A DNA stretch of 64,000 nt from contig NZ_AP022615.1 in NCBI RefSeq assembly GCF_010730745.1, forward strand, positions 558,001-622,000, in the 5' to 3' direction. Under the pieces are notes generated by a model. That model was given only the letters and a program-made list of their open reading frames with translations, was not told where the DNA came from and made no database searches. This stretch comes from Mycobacterium heidelbergense (lineage in GTDB: Bacteria > Actinomycetota > Actinomycetes > Mycobacteriales > Mycobacteriaceae). The translations under genes and the position numbers were made by a program. Of the stretch, positions 16,746-25,310 are shown piece after piece (position 1 is the stretch's first letter; each line of letters starts with the position of its first letter).

Positions 16746-18024
16746 CCGCGCCATCCCCGTGCCCCGCGGCGCCTACGTGTGGGTGTGGCTGCCGGGGCAC
16801 ACCGAGCCGGTAGTGGCCGGGCGTATACAGGTCCGAGTCCTCCGCGACCGCGGCCCACACCGGTACATGTTCGGCTACGGACGCAGCTACCTCGCCCGCC
16901 CCAACGCCATCAGCCTCTACACTCCGGAGCTGCCACTGCGCGCAGGATGGCAGACTCCTCCCAACCCGACGATGTCGATTGCCTCCGTGCTGCGCGATGC
17001 CGGACCCGACTCCTGGGGCCAGCGCGTCATCCTCGAACAACTCCACGGTGCGAAGGGACGCGATGCCGACCCCGGAGATCTGGAGCAGATCACCTACTTC
17101 CTGGAACCTGGATCGAATCGGATCGGCGGCCTGGACTTTCAGACCAGCGCGGACGTCTACGTGCCGCGCGGTAGCTCCGCGACGCTCGACGAGTTGCACA
17201 CCGCCGCCGACGCCCTGCAGGAAGGGCGCCCGCTGACCGACGAACTGAGCGCAGCGCTCGTGCGCGGCACCTCCATCGGCGGCGCACAACCCAAGGCGCT
17301 GATCGACGTCGACGGCGTGAGCCACATCGCCAAGTTCTCCTCTACGTCGGATACGCGTCCGGTGGTCAACGCAGAGGCGCTGGCCCTTGAGTTCGCCCGG
17401 CGGGTCGGGATCGACACCACGGCATCGTTCCTCACCAGATCCCTTAACCGCGACGTCCTCATGATCAAGCGATTCGACCGACCGCCCGGCGGTGGCCGAC
17501 GCCTTATGGTGTCAGGTCTGACCATGCTCGGACTCGACGAGATGGAGGCACGGTACGCCACGTACCCGGATCTTCTGGACGTGCTGCGCAGCAACGGGAT
17601 CGACGCCAACGTTGGTCGCCGGCTGTTCGAACGGATCGTCTTCAACGTGGCCATCGGCAACAACGATGACCACCCCCGCAACCACGCCGCGTTCTGGGAC
17701 GGTCAGCGTCTCGAACTGACCCCCGCCTATGACCTGTGTCCGCAGCCCCGCTCCGGCGAGACCTCGTATCAGGCGGTGGCCTTCAACCGCGACGGCACCC
17801 GCGACAGCTCTTTCGCCGCCTGCCTGCGTGCCGCCCCGGTATACGGCCTGACCACCGCCCAGGCGCGTGAAATCATCGACGGGCAGATCGACGTCATCCA
17901 GCGCGACTGGACCGAAGTCGCCGATCTCGCCAGGCTAACGGCCGCACAACGGAACCTCCTGTGGCACAGGCAGATCCTCAACCCACACGCAGGCTACGGG
18001 TACACAACCGCGACATATTTGTGA
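16723..18024 (+). CDS. hipA: HipA-family serine/threonine kinase toxin
   Basis: 433 residues. A HipA N-terminal domain is followed by the kinase domain. The ATP loop is GTSIGGAQPKALI (near residue 181), the catalytic segment is IGNNDDHPRNHAAFWD (near residue 311), and the metal-binding segment is LTPAYDLCP. E. coli HipA phosphorylates glutamyl-tRNA synthetase and stops growth; the target here is unknown. ATG 16723 lies inside hipB. All key residues are present, so it is probably active. Confidence 0.88.
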   Translation: MTTPSTSDRAIPVPRGAYVWVWLPGHTEPVVAGRIQVRVLRDRGPHRYMFGYGRSYLARPNAISLYTPELPLRAGWQTPPNPTMSIASVLRDAGPDSWGQRVILEQLHGAKGRDADPGDLEQITYFLEPGSNRIGGLDFQTSADVYVPRGSSATLDELHTAADALQEGRPLTDELSAALVRGTSIGGAQPKALIDVDGVSHIAKFSSTSDTRPVVNAEALALEFARRVGIDTTASFLTRSLNRDVLMIKRFDRPPGGGRRLMVSGLTMLGLDEMEARYATYPDLLDVLRSNGIDANVGRRLFERIVFNVAIGNNDDHPRNHAAFWDGQRLELTPAYDLCPQPRSGETSYQAVAFNRDGTRDSSFAACLRAAPVYGLTTAQAREIIDGQIDVIQRDWTEVADLARLTAAQRNLLWHRQILNPHAGYGYTTATYL

Positions 18025-18120
18025 GGACATCCCGGTTCGCCAGCCTCGTTTGTCGTAGCGCCGCCGGGCGGGACCCGACAGTGCTTCATCTGTCCGACCG
18101 CGCGGCCAATCGTGAACGCT

Positions 18121-18252
18121 ATGGCCTCACCACTCCACGACGGTGAGCCCGCCGATTTTGACCATCGATTGCGGGAAGCGAACGCCGAAAGCGAAGAAGT
18201 TGTACGCCTGCGGGACCTTGGAGAGACGTTCGTGGGCGAACAGCACCTCTAG
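18121..18252 (+). CDS. Possible 43-residue acidic small protein
   Basis: An ATG frame between hipA and nrdF2 encodes an acidic, helical-looking peptide (FDHRLREANAESEEVV). It overlaps the nrdF2 stop by four bases on the opposite strand. There is no recognised domain and no clear ribosome-binding site; it may be a remnant of a larger accessory gene. Confidence 0.2.
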   Translation: MASPLHDGEPADFDHRLREANAESEEVVRLRDLGETFVGEQHL

Positions 18253-19223
18253 AAGTCCCAGTCCTCGTCCTCGGTGACGACGGCCTTGCCGATCACGTAC
18301 GACGAGCCGGAGCCGGAGAAGAAGTCGTGGTTCTCGTCGGCGTTGGGGCTCAGCGCCGACAGGATGGCCGGGTTCACGTCGGTCTCGTCGCGCGGGAACA
18401 GCGCCTCGTAGCCGAGGTTCATCAGCGCCTTGTTGGCGTTGTAGCGCAAGAACTTCTTGACGTCCTCGGTCAGCCCGACCTCGTCGTAGAGGTCCTGGGT
18501 GTACTCCACCTCATTGTCGTAGAGCTCGAACAGCAGCTCGTAGGTGTAGTCCTTCAATTCGGCGCGCTTGGCGTCGTCGACCAGCGCCAGGCCGCGCTGG
18601 TATTTGTAGCCGATGTAGTAGCCGTGCACGGCCTCGTCGCGGATGATCAGCCGGATCATGTCGGCGGTGTTGGTCAGCTTGGCCCGGCTCGACCAGTACA
18701 TCGGCAGGTAGAACCCGGAGTAGAAGAGGAAGCTTTCCAGCAGCGTGGAGGCGACCTTGCGCTTGAGCGGCTCGTCGCCCTTGTAGTACTGCATGACGAT
18801 CTCGGCCTTGCGCTGCAGGTTGGGATTCTCCTCCGACCAGCGGAACGCGTCGTCGATCTCGGCCGTCGAACACAGGGTGGAGAAGATGTTGCTGTAGCTG
18901 CGGGCGTGCACCGACTCCATGAACGCGATGTTGGTGTACACCGCCTCCTCGTGCGGGGTCAGCGCGTCCGGAATCAGGCTGACCGCCCCCACCGTGCCCT
19001 GGATGGTGTCCAGCAGCGTCAGGCCGGTGAACACCCGCATGGTCAGCTGTTTTTCGTGGGCGGTCAGCGTGCCCCACGACGGGATGTCGTTGGAGACCGG
19101 CACCTTTTCCGGCAGCCAGAAATTGCCGGTCAACCGGTCCCACACCTCGGCGTCCTTGTCGTCTTGCAGCCGGTTCCAGTTGATCGCCGAGACGCGGTCG
19201 ATCAGCTTGATATTTTCGGTCAC
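18249..19223 (-). CDS. nrdF2: Class Ib ribonucleotide reductase beta subunit
   Basis: 324 residues. Di-metal ligand motifs are visible: FTGLTLLDTIQG, FMESVHARSYSNIF (Glu and His), LLESFLFYSGFY, and IIRDEAVHGYYIGYKYQ (Glu and His). The C-terminus EDEDWDF is the tail that docks into NrdE. With NrdE it converts ribonucleoside diphosphates to deoxy forms. It starts with GTG at 19223. Unlike most class Ib systems it is separate from nrdHIE, here by about 6 kb. Confidence 0.95.
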   Translation of the reverse strand: MTENIKLIDRVSAINWNRLQDDKDAEVWDRLTGNFWLPEKVPVSNDIPSWGTLTAHEKQLTMRVFTGLTLLDTIQGTVGAVSLIPDALTPHEEAVYTNIAFMESVHARSYSNIFSTLCSTAEIDDAFRWSEENPNLQRKAEIVMQYYKGDEPLKRKVASTLLESFLFYSGFYLPMYWSSRAKLTNTADMIRLIIRDEAVHGYYIGYKYQRGLALVDDAKRAELKDYTYELLFELYDNEVEYTQDLYDEVGLTEDVKKFLRYNANKALMNLGYEALFPRDETDVNPAILSALSPNADENHDFFSGSGSSYVIGKAVVTEDEDWDF

Positions 19224-19271
19224 CAGAACCCCACTTCACCAGACGGTTTGCCTGCGATACTCAGGCCTCAA

Positions 19272-19319
19272 ACACTACCCCTGGGGTACGACACGGCGGC
19301 GGAACACAAGAAGTTGTGT
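19272..19319 (-). promoter_or_regulatory. Paired NrdR-like boxes upstream of nrdF2
   Basis: ACACTACCCCTGGGGT (19272-19287) and ACACAAGAAGTTGTGT (19304-19319) lie with centres 32 bases apart. The second is close to the palindromic NrdR box (ACACNNNNNNNNGTGT type). The same pair at the same spacing precedes nrdH, which supports a shared NrdR repressor. Confidence 0.7.
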
Positions 19320-19429
19320 TTGCCGTGTCGCGCCTCGTCCCGCTCGCCGAGCGTGACGTCAGGGCGGGAAAATCGCGAAAAACTCGCCCTGAGTGCACGT
19401 TCGGCGCGGGCTTCCGCACCGCTGGCAAG

Positions 19430-20038
19430 TCAGTCCAATCCGGCTTCTCGCAAGGTATGCGTGAGGCCGTCCTCGAGGGCGCTCAGCGCGATGTCGGTGA
19501 GGCGGCTCAGTTCGTCGATGTCCTCGCCGCCCTTGCTCATCCACGCCTCCAGCGACACGAACACCGCGGTGGCCAGGCTGTGCGCGGCGATGTCGGCGAT
19601 CATGGCCCCGTCGGCCGTGGGCTTTGACCGTTCGTGGATGAAGCGGCCGATCTCGTCGGCGACCTGATCGCGCATCCGCCGAATGTGCGTGCTGATGATG
19701 CCCTGGTCGAGGTCGCGCGACCGGATGGTGGCGGCCTCGCGGACCATCGCGAAATCAAAGGGGAACGCGTCCACGGCCTTTCGCACCGACGCGGTGATGG
19801 GTTCCCCGTGCGGGCGCAGCGCCAACGCGCGCGCGAACCACTCGAAGCCGATGTCGTAGTCGGCGAAGATCACCGCGTGCTTGGACGGGAAGTGCCGATA
19901 GAAGGTCCGTTCGGTCACCCCGACGTCCGCGGCGATGTCGGCGACGCTGGTCCGATGCACGCCGTCGGCGACGAACCGCTTCATCGCGGCCTGCATGAGC
20001 GCCTGCCGCGTGCGTGCGCTACGGCCCTGGGCAAGCAT
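19430..20038 (-). CDS. TetR-family regulator, divergent from an FAD oxidoreductase
   Basis: 202 residues with an N-terminal TetR helix-turn-helix (VADIAADVGVTERTFYRHFP, about residues 29-48) and a ligand domain beginning IFADYDIGFEWF. ATG 20038 is chosen because GGAGG lies seven bases upstream; a TTG four codons earlier has none. It shares an 85-base intergenic region with the oxidoreductase, where a strong inverted repeat lies. It is probably an autorepressor and a repressor of that gene. It is not part of the M. tuberculosis block. Confidence 0.85.
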   Translation of the reverse strand: MLAQGRSARTRQALMQAAMKRFVADGVHRTSVADIAADVGVTERTFYRHFPSKHAVIFADYDIGFEWFARALALRPHGEPITASVRKAVDAFPFDFAMVREAATIRSRDLDQGIISTHIRRMRDQVADEIGRFIHERSKPTADGAMIADIAAHSLATAVFVSLEAWMSKGGEDIDELSRLTDIALSALEDGLTHTLREAGLD

Positions 20039-20069
20039 CCGACCCTCCAAATGTCACTATTGACGCAAT

Positions 20070-20087
20070 AATGTCAGGTATGACATT
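20070..20087. promoter_or_regulatory. TetR operator in the divergent promoter
   Basis: AATGTCA-GGTA-TGACATT is a perfect inverted repeat of 7-base arms. Further TGTCA half-sites lie at 20052-20056 and 20092-20096. The position between the two divergent starts suits a TetR-type operator. Confidence 0.55.
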
Positions 20088-20123
20088 GTGCTGTCAATCG
20101 TAAGGGTCCATAAGGAGGTCAGC

Positions 20124-21701
20124 ATGGCGGACTACGACGCGATCGTCATCGGGGCGGGTCACAACGGTCTGGTCGCCGCCAATGTGCTGGCGAAGGGCGG
20201 CGCGAAAGTGCTTGTGCTGGAACGGGCGCACTTCCTCGGCGGGATGGCCGCGACCCGGGAGCTGTTCGACGGGTACAAGCACAGCGTCGGCGCGTGGGCG
20301 GTGCTGATCTGGCGCCAGGAGATGACCGAGCGCCTGGAGCTGACCAAGTGGGGCTTCGAGCTGATGGACCAGTGGATGTCGACGTGCACCTTCGGGGCCC
20401 CCGAGGACACCCCGTTCGTCATGTACAACGACCTCGAACGCATGGGGCGCCACCTGCTCGACGATCACGGACCCGACGTCGCCACGGCCCTCGGCGGCCT
20501 GTTCGCCCACATCGGCCGGTTCGCACCGTATTTCGTCGACTCGGCGTTCGGCCCCCCGCCCGACATCATCGAGGTGATCGCCTCCCAGCCCACGCCCGCG
20601 GACCGCCACGACTTCGCCCAGATGTGGTACGGCAGCACCATGGACACGGTGCGCCGTTTCCTGGCGCCCGACCAGGGCCGCTGCATCCAGGGCTCGCTGG
20701 CGGCGATGTCGATCGACGCCTTCGACGGCGGCCCGTGGACGCCCGGCTCGAACGCGTCGACGCTGTATCACTACCTGATCGGCGGCGGCAACGTCGAGTA
20801 CATCATGCCGCGCGGCGGCATCGGCTCACTGAGCACGGCGCTGTGTCGCCGGGCCGAATCGCTGGGCGCCGAGGTGCGGATGAAGCATCACGTCAAGCAG
20901 ATCCTGGTCGCCGACGGACGGACCACCGGGGTCGAGTTGCGCGACGGCACAACGATTTCGGCGGACACCGTGCTCTCGTCGCTCGACCCGTACACGACCT
21001 TTGTGAATCTGGCCGGCGCGCAGAACTTTCCGCCCGACTACATCCGCAAGATCAAGGAGATCAACTTCAACCTGGGTTACATCCAGGCCCATCTCACCAT
21101 TGACCAAGCGCCCCAATGGATCGAGCGCCTACAACCCTTCATACAGGACAATGGGCAGTACTGCCCCACCGTCGCCTACGCACCGTCGCCGGAGTACATC
21201 AGCGACGCGTGGGAGCAGTATCGCAAGGGCCAGCTGCCCGATGCCCCGCCCACCTACCTGTACATCCCCAGCATGGTCGACTCGTCGCTGGCGCCCGAAG
21301 GCAAGCACAGCGCAACGATTTTCACGCCCTACTTCCCCACCGGGTTGGACGCCGACGAAAACCGAAGCTGGAAGGAGCAATACGCCGACACGTGCGTGCG
21401 AATCTTCGATGAGTTCGCACCCGGGTTCGCCGACTCCGTCACCAACCGCGTCGTGTTCTCCAACCGCTACTTCGGCAGCACCTTCAGCGCGCACGCCGGC
21501 GATTACGCGCATGGCCTCCTGCAACCCAACCAGCTGTGGACCGGCCGCGTCGTCGAGGGCGAGGACAAGTTCGCCACGCCGGTCGACGGGCTGTACCTCT
21601 GTGGCCAGTGCACCCACCCGGGTCCGGGCGTGACCGGAATCCCCGGGTGGAACGGCGCCGAGGCGGCCCTCGAGCACCTCAACGCGCGCGTCAAGGCATA
21701 G
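20124..21701 (+). CDS. FAD-dependent phytoene-desaturase-like oxidoreductase
   Basis: 525 residues. An N-terminal dinucleotide motif AIVIGAGHNGLVAANVLAKG (residues 6-25) continues as VLVLERAHFLGG. The C-terminal FAD motif is DGLYLCGQCTHPGPGVTGIPG. These match the phytoene desaturase/PYROXD2 group of NAD(P)/FAD proteins. The substrate is unknown; a hydrophobic isoprenoid or lipid is likely for the family. ATG 20124 has a strong AAGGAGG six bases upstream. It is divergent from its likely TetR regulator. Confidence 0.85.
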   Translation: MADYDAIVIGAGHNGLVAANVLAKGGAKVLVLERAHFLGGMAATRELFDGYKHSVGAWAVLIWRQEMTERLELTKWGFELMDQWMSTCTFGAPEDTPFVMYNDLERMGRHLLDDHGPDVATALGGLFAHIGRFAPYFVDSAFGPPPDIIEVIASQPTPADRHDFAQMWYGSTMDTVRRFLAPDQGRCIQGSLAAMSIDAFDGGPWTPGSNASTLYHYLIGGGNVEYIMPRGGIGSLSTALCRRAESLGAEVRMKHHVKQILVADGRTTGVELRDGTTISADTVLSSLDPYTTFVNLAGAQNFPPDYIRKIKEINFNLGYIQAHLTIDQAPQWIERLQPFIQDNGQYCPTVAYAPSPEYISDAWEQYRKGQLPDAPPTYLYIPSMVDSSLAPEGKHSATIFTPYFPTGLDADENRSWKEQYADTCVRIFDEFAPGFADSVTNRVVFSNRYFGSTFSAHAGDYAHGLLQPNQLWTGRVVEGEDKFATPVDGLYLCGQCTHPGPGVTGIPGWNGAEAALEHLNARVKA

Positions 21702-21791
21702 GGCTTCGCGGATCATCGCCGAGATCGACGCTGGCGCGATGCCCACTCGAACTTTCCCGCGCTGCCGTCAATCTCGATGACCCCTTGGTCG

Positions 21792-21807
21792 TGTACCATT
21801 TGGTACA
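21792..21807 (+). promoter_or_regulatory. Operator overlapping the -10 box of a leaderless gene
   Basis: TGTACCA-TT-TGGTACA is a perfect palindrome. It contains TACCAT (21794-21799), a -10 box placed so that transcription would begin at the ATG at 21807. A repressor bound here would block RNA polymerase. The TetR gene two steps downstream is the obvious candidate. Confidence 0.6.
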
Positions 21808-22253
21808 TGATTACCGAAGACAGCATCGAGATCGATGCGCCGCCGCAGCTGGTCTGGGAGGTCTTCAGCGACGTCGAGCGTTGGCCCGAATGGACCGCCT
21901 CGGTGACGTCCCTGGTCGGGCGGGACGGACCCGCCCTGGCCGTCGGCAGACGATTCGCGATCAAGCAACCCCGCATGTCGAAGCTGGTCTGGAAGGTCAC
22001 CGAGATCGACCCGGGCTCGTCCTGGACGTGGGTGCAGCGCTCTCCCGGCGTCCTGGTGACCGCCCGCCACTGGGTCACCGCCCAGCCCGGCGGCCGGACC
22101 CTGGTGCGCCAGCAACTTGAACAGCGCGGTGCGCTCGGCGCACTGGTCGGGCGGCTGATGGTCAAGAAGACCAGGCGCTTCCTCGAACTGGAGGCCCAGG
22201 GCCTCAAGGCCCGGTCCGAGCAGCTCAGCCGCGCCAGTGGCCCGGACTCCTGA
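21807..22253 (+). CDS. SRPBCC (START-like) family protein
   Basis: 148 residues of the polyketide-cyclase/START fold: SIEIDAPPQLVWEVFSDVER at the N-terminus, WPEWTASVTS, and a long C-terminal helix. Such proteins bind hydrophobic ligands; the ligand is unknown. ATG 21807 lacks a Shine-Dalgarno sequence and is probably leaderless. It overlaps the next TetR gene by 17 bases, so both form one operon. Confidence 0.82.
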   Translation: MITEDSIEIDAPPQLVWEVFSDVERWPEWTASVTSLVGRDGPALAVGRRFAIKQPRMSKLVWKVTEIDPGSSWTWVQRSPGVLVTARHWVTAQPGGRTLVRQQLEQRGALGALVGRLMVKKTRRFLELEAQGLKARSEQLSRASGPDS

Positions 22254-22776
22254 CACCGAGCGACGCCGGCAGCTGCTCGACGCGCTCGTCGACGAGTTCG
22301 CGGCGGGCGGCGTCGGCGACCGGTCGTTGCGCGAGGTGGCCGCCGCGATCGGCACCAGCCACCGAATGCTGTTGCACCACTTCGGGTCTCGCGAGGGCCT
22401 GCTCGTGGCGATCGTCGAGGAGGTCGAGCGCCGCCAGATGGGGCTGCTGCCCGCGTTGCCCACGGACCCGGCCAAGGGCTTTGCGGCCATGTGGGCCGAC
22501 CTCCGCCGACCCGAACTGCGCCAATCCGAACGCCTCTTCTTCGAGTGCTACGCCCGCGCCGCCCAAGGCGAAAAGCCGTTCACACGCATGATTCCCGGCG
22601 CGGTCGACGGCTGGCTGCGCGAGGTCGAGTCGGCTGCGGACGGCCCATCCGATGGCGCGATGGCCAGGCTCGGGCTGGCCGTCACCCGTGGCCTGCTGCT
22701 GGATCTCGTGGCCACCGACGACGACGCCGGGGTGGACGCGGCCGCGCAGGCCTTCATCGACCTCCTCAGCCGTTGA
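22237..22776 (+). CDS. TetR-family regulator in operon with SRPBCC gene
   Basis: 179 residues with an N-terminal helix-turn-helix (SLREVAAAIGTSHRMLLHHF, about residues 29-48) and a C-terminal TetR ligand domain. It starts with GTG 22237 inside the preceding gene. It is likely to repress its own operon at the 21792 palindrome, inferred from linkage. Its end overlaps the end of the convergent monooxygenase gene by 11 bases. Confidence 0.8.
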   Translation: MARTPDTERRRQLLDALVDEFAAGGVGDRSLREVAAAIGTSHRMLLHHFGSREGLLVAIVEEVERRQMGLLPALPTDPAKGFAAMWADLRRPELRQSERLFFECYARAAQGEKPFTRMIPGAVDGWLREVESAADGPSDGAMARLGLAVTRGLLLDLVATDDDAGVDAAAQAFIDLLSR

Positions 22777-24319
22777 CCGAAACCTTGCGAGCCGACGACG
22801 CGCGACCCGCGGTACCCACCCCGGAGAACTGGTACTCCTCGGGCTTGATCGAGCGGGTCGCCATCCAGTACTGCCAGGTGTAGCCGCCCCACAGCACCGT
22901 GTTCTTGCCGTGCTCGTCGAGATACCAGCTGGCGCACCCACCCGTGTTCCACACCGAATGCGAAAGCCTGTGCTGCAGTTCGTTGTTGAAGCGATCCTGC
23001 GCGGCCCGGGTCGGGGCCAGCGCCTGGGCTCCCATCCGGTCGCAGGTCGCGATCGCGTCGGCGACGTAGTGGATCTGGGATTCGATCATGAACACCACGG
23101 AGTTGTGCCCGAGCCCGGTGTTGGGACCCAGCAGGAAGAACAGGTTGGGCACGTCGGCGACGGTGATCCCGCGATGCGCGCCGATGCCCTCGCGGTTCCA
23201 CCGATCCACCAGGTCTTCGCCGTGCCGTCCCTTGATCTGGACGTAGGTGTAGGAGTCGGTCACATGGAAGCCGGTGCCGTAGACGATCACGTCGACTTTG
23301 CGCTCGGTGCCGTCGGCGGTGACGATCCCGTCGGGCGTGATCCGGGCGATGCGGTCGGTGATCAGCTCGGTCTTCGGATCCGCCACCGCCGGGTAGTAGG
23401 TGGAGGAGTTCAGGATTCGCTTGCACCCGATGCGGTAGCGCGGGGTCAGCTTGCGACGCAGCTCGCGATCCTTCACCGAGCGGCGAATGTTCCACTTGGC
23501 GTAGGCCTCGATGAACCGCAGCGTGTTCGGCCGCTTGGTCATGCCGAACGCCAAAGCCTCCTGCGCCCAATAGATTCCGGCCCTCAGCAAGGCCCGCAAT
23601 CCCGGGATGTTCGCCAGCGCCCGCCGCAGCGCGGGCGGGAGTTCCTCATTGGTGCGCGGCACCACCCACGGCGGGGTGCGTTGGTAGAGCTGAAGTTCGG
23701 CGACCTGCCCGACGATCTCCGGCACGATCTGGATCGCGCTGGCGCCGGTCCCGATCATCGCCACCCGCTTGCCGGTGAGGTCGACGCTGTGGTCCCACTG
23801 CGCGGAATGGAAAGCGGGGCCGCGAAACTCGTCGCGGCCCTCGATGTCGGGGATGGACGGGATGTGCAGCGCGCCCGCGCCCGAGATCAGAAACTGGGCG
23901 ACGTACTCCCGCCCGTCGGTGGTGAAGACGTGCCACCGGTGCTCGTCCTCGTCCCAGTGGCCGCGGTCGACCAGCGAGTTGAACACGATGTAGCGGCGCA
24001 ACCCGTATTTCTCGGTGACCCCCTTGAGGTAGTCCCAGATCTCGGGCTGATACGAGAACAGGTGCTTCCAGTCCGGCTTCGGCTCGAACGAGAACGAATA
24101 CAGGTGTGACGGGATGTCGCAGGCGCACCCGGGATAGCTGTTGTCCCGCCACGTGCCGCCGACGTCGTCGGCCTTCTCCAGGATGACGAAGTCCACACCC
24201 TGCTGCTGCAGCCTGATGCCCATGCCGAGACCGGAGAATCCGGTCCCGATGATGAGGGCGCGGGTATGCACCGGCTCCCGGTGGGCCGGCGTCTGCGCCG
24301 TCGGCTCGGCAATGGTCAT
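22766..24319 (-). CDS. Baeyer-Villiger-type flavin monooxygenase (Rv3049c type)
   Basis: 517 residues. It has a first Rossmann motif IIGTGFSGLGMGIRL, the FxGxxxHxxxWD-type fingerprint FRGPAFHSAQWDH, and a second Rossmann motif GTGASAIQI. These define class B flavoprotein monooxygenases that use FAD, NADPH and oxygen to oxidise ketones or heteroatoms. ATG 24319 follows GAAAGAA; an in-frame ATG at 24337 has a weaker site. It matches M. tuberculosis Rv3049c in place and sequence. Confidence 0.88.
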   Translation of the reverse strand: MTIAEPTAQTPAHREPVHTRALIIGTGFSGLGMGIRLQQQGVDFVILEKADDVGGTWRDNSYPGCACDIPSHLYSFSFEPKPDWKHLFSYQPEIWDYLKGVTEKYGLRRYIVFNSLVDRGHWDEDEHRWHVFTTDGREYVAQFLISGAGALHIPSIPDIEGRDEFRGPAFHSAQWDHSVDLTGKRVAMIGTGASAIQIVPEIVGQVAELQLYQRTPPWVVPRTNEELPPALRRALANIPGLRALLRAGIYWAQEALAFGMTKRPNTLRFIEAYAKWNIRRSVKDRELRRKLTPRYRIGCKRILNSSTYYPAVADPKTELITDRIARITPDGIVTADGTERKVDVIVYGTGFHVTDSYTYVQIKGRHGEDLVDRWNREGIGAHRGITVADVPNLFFLLGPNTGLGHNSVVFMIESQIHYVADAIATCDRMGAQALAPTRAAQDRFNNELQHRLSHSVWNTGGCASWYLDEHGKNTVLWGGYTWQYWMATRSIKPEEYQFSGVGTAGRASSARKVSVNG

Positions 24320-24360
24320 GGTGGATTCTTTCTGCATCGGGGCGAGGTGCGGCCTCGCAA

Positions 24361-24380
24361 ATACCCAGTACCCAGGGTAT
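24361..24380. promoter_or_regulatory. Inverted repeat upstream of the monooxygenase
   Basis: ATACCC (24361-24366) pairs with GGGTAT (24375-24380), and a tighter palindrome TACCC-A-GGGTA sits at 24369-24379. It lies between the TetR gene and the monooxygenase and is a candidate operator for that TetR. Confidence 0.45.
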
Positions 24381-24432
24381 CGGATACGACGAGTGTTATC
24401 GATGCCCGCGGCGATGTCAACGTCGCCGCCGC

Positions 24433-25188
24433 TCAGCTCGCGGCGGGGTTGCTCCGCACCGCACTTTGGATCGGCCGGTCGGGGTCGACCGCGATGCCGA
24501 GCGCCTCGGCGGTGCCGACGATGACCCCCATCATGATGGTGGTCAGATGGGCGACGAACCGCTCGCGCGGCATCCGTCGCGGGCTGTCGGGTTCGGGACC
24601 CAACCACCACTCGGTGGCCGAGGCGGCCGATCCGAAGGCCGCGTGCGCGGCCAGTTCGATGGCCGCGTGGTCCAGCTCCATCTCCTTCAGCTCGTTGTCG
24701 AACATGTCGGCCATGGCCAACGTGATCTCGCGGCCTTCGTTAAGGGTCCGAACCGTCGACTCGGTGGTGGCCCCGGAGCGAGCCGAGATGAACACGCGCA
24801 GCACGTTGGGATGCTTGTCGACGAGGGTCACGTACTCCTCGACGCTGCGCCGGATGACCTCGCGGGCCGAGTCGGTGGCCAAGTTGATCGACGGGAAGAT
24901 CGCCGACCACAGCATGTCGCGCAGGCGCTCCCCGATCGCCTGGAACAGGTCGGACTTGTCGTGGAAGTGCCGGTAGATCTTCGGCTTGGCGGTGCCGGCC
25001 TCCTCGGCGATCTCCCGCACGCTCAGCTCGGGCCCGAGCCGGTCGATGGCGCGGAACGCCGCGTCGACGATTTCCCCGCGCACCTTCTTGCGGTGCTCGC
25101 GCCAGCGTTCGCTGCGCGCGTCGACCTTGACCCCGGGCTTCATGCTGGGGTGCGGCGGTCGGGGAATTCTCACCACATCAAGCACCAT
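24433..25188 (-). CDS. TetR-family regulator (Rv3050c type)
   Basis: 251 residues: an extended basic N-terminus, a helix-turn-helix (SVREIAEEAGTAKPKIYRHF, about residues 56-75), and a ligand domain with LAAHAAFGSAASATEWWLG. It is upstream of and co-oriented with the monooxygenase, and in M. tuberculosis the same pair is kept, so it probably controls it. ATG 25188 gives MVLDVVRIPRPP, conserved in the family, though no strong ribosome-binding site is seen. Confidence 0.85.
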   Translation of the reverse strand: MVLDVVRIPRPPHPSMKPGVKVDARSERWREHRKKVRGEIVDAAFRAIDRLGPELSVREIAEEAGTAKPKIYRHFHDKSDLFQAIGERLRDMLWSAIFPSINLATDSAREVIRRSVEEYVTLVDKHPNVLRVFISARSGATTESTVRTLNEGREITLAMADMFDNELKEMELDHAAIELAAHAAFGSAASATEWWLGPEPDSPRRMPRERFVAHLTTIMMGVIVGTAEALGIAVDPDRPIQSAVRSNPAAS

Positions 25189-25310
25189 ACCGCGTAGGAC
25201 CCGCTGACCTGGGCAGACTGGGCGGTCCGCACCTCACCGAGCGTGAACTGGTTGCGGAAATCCGGCCGAAAAGTCGCAATGGCTTCACGTTGGGCGAGAT
25301 ACCGGCCGCA

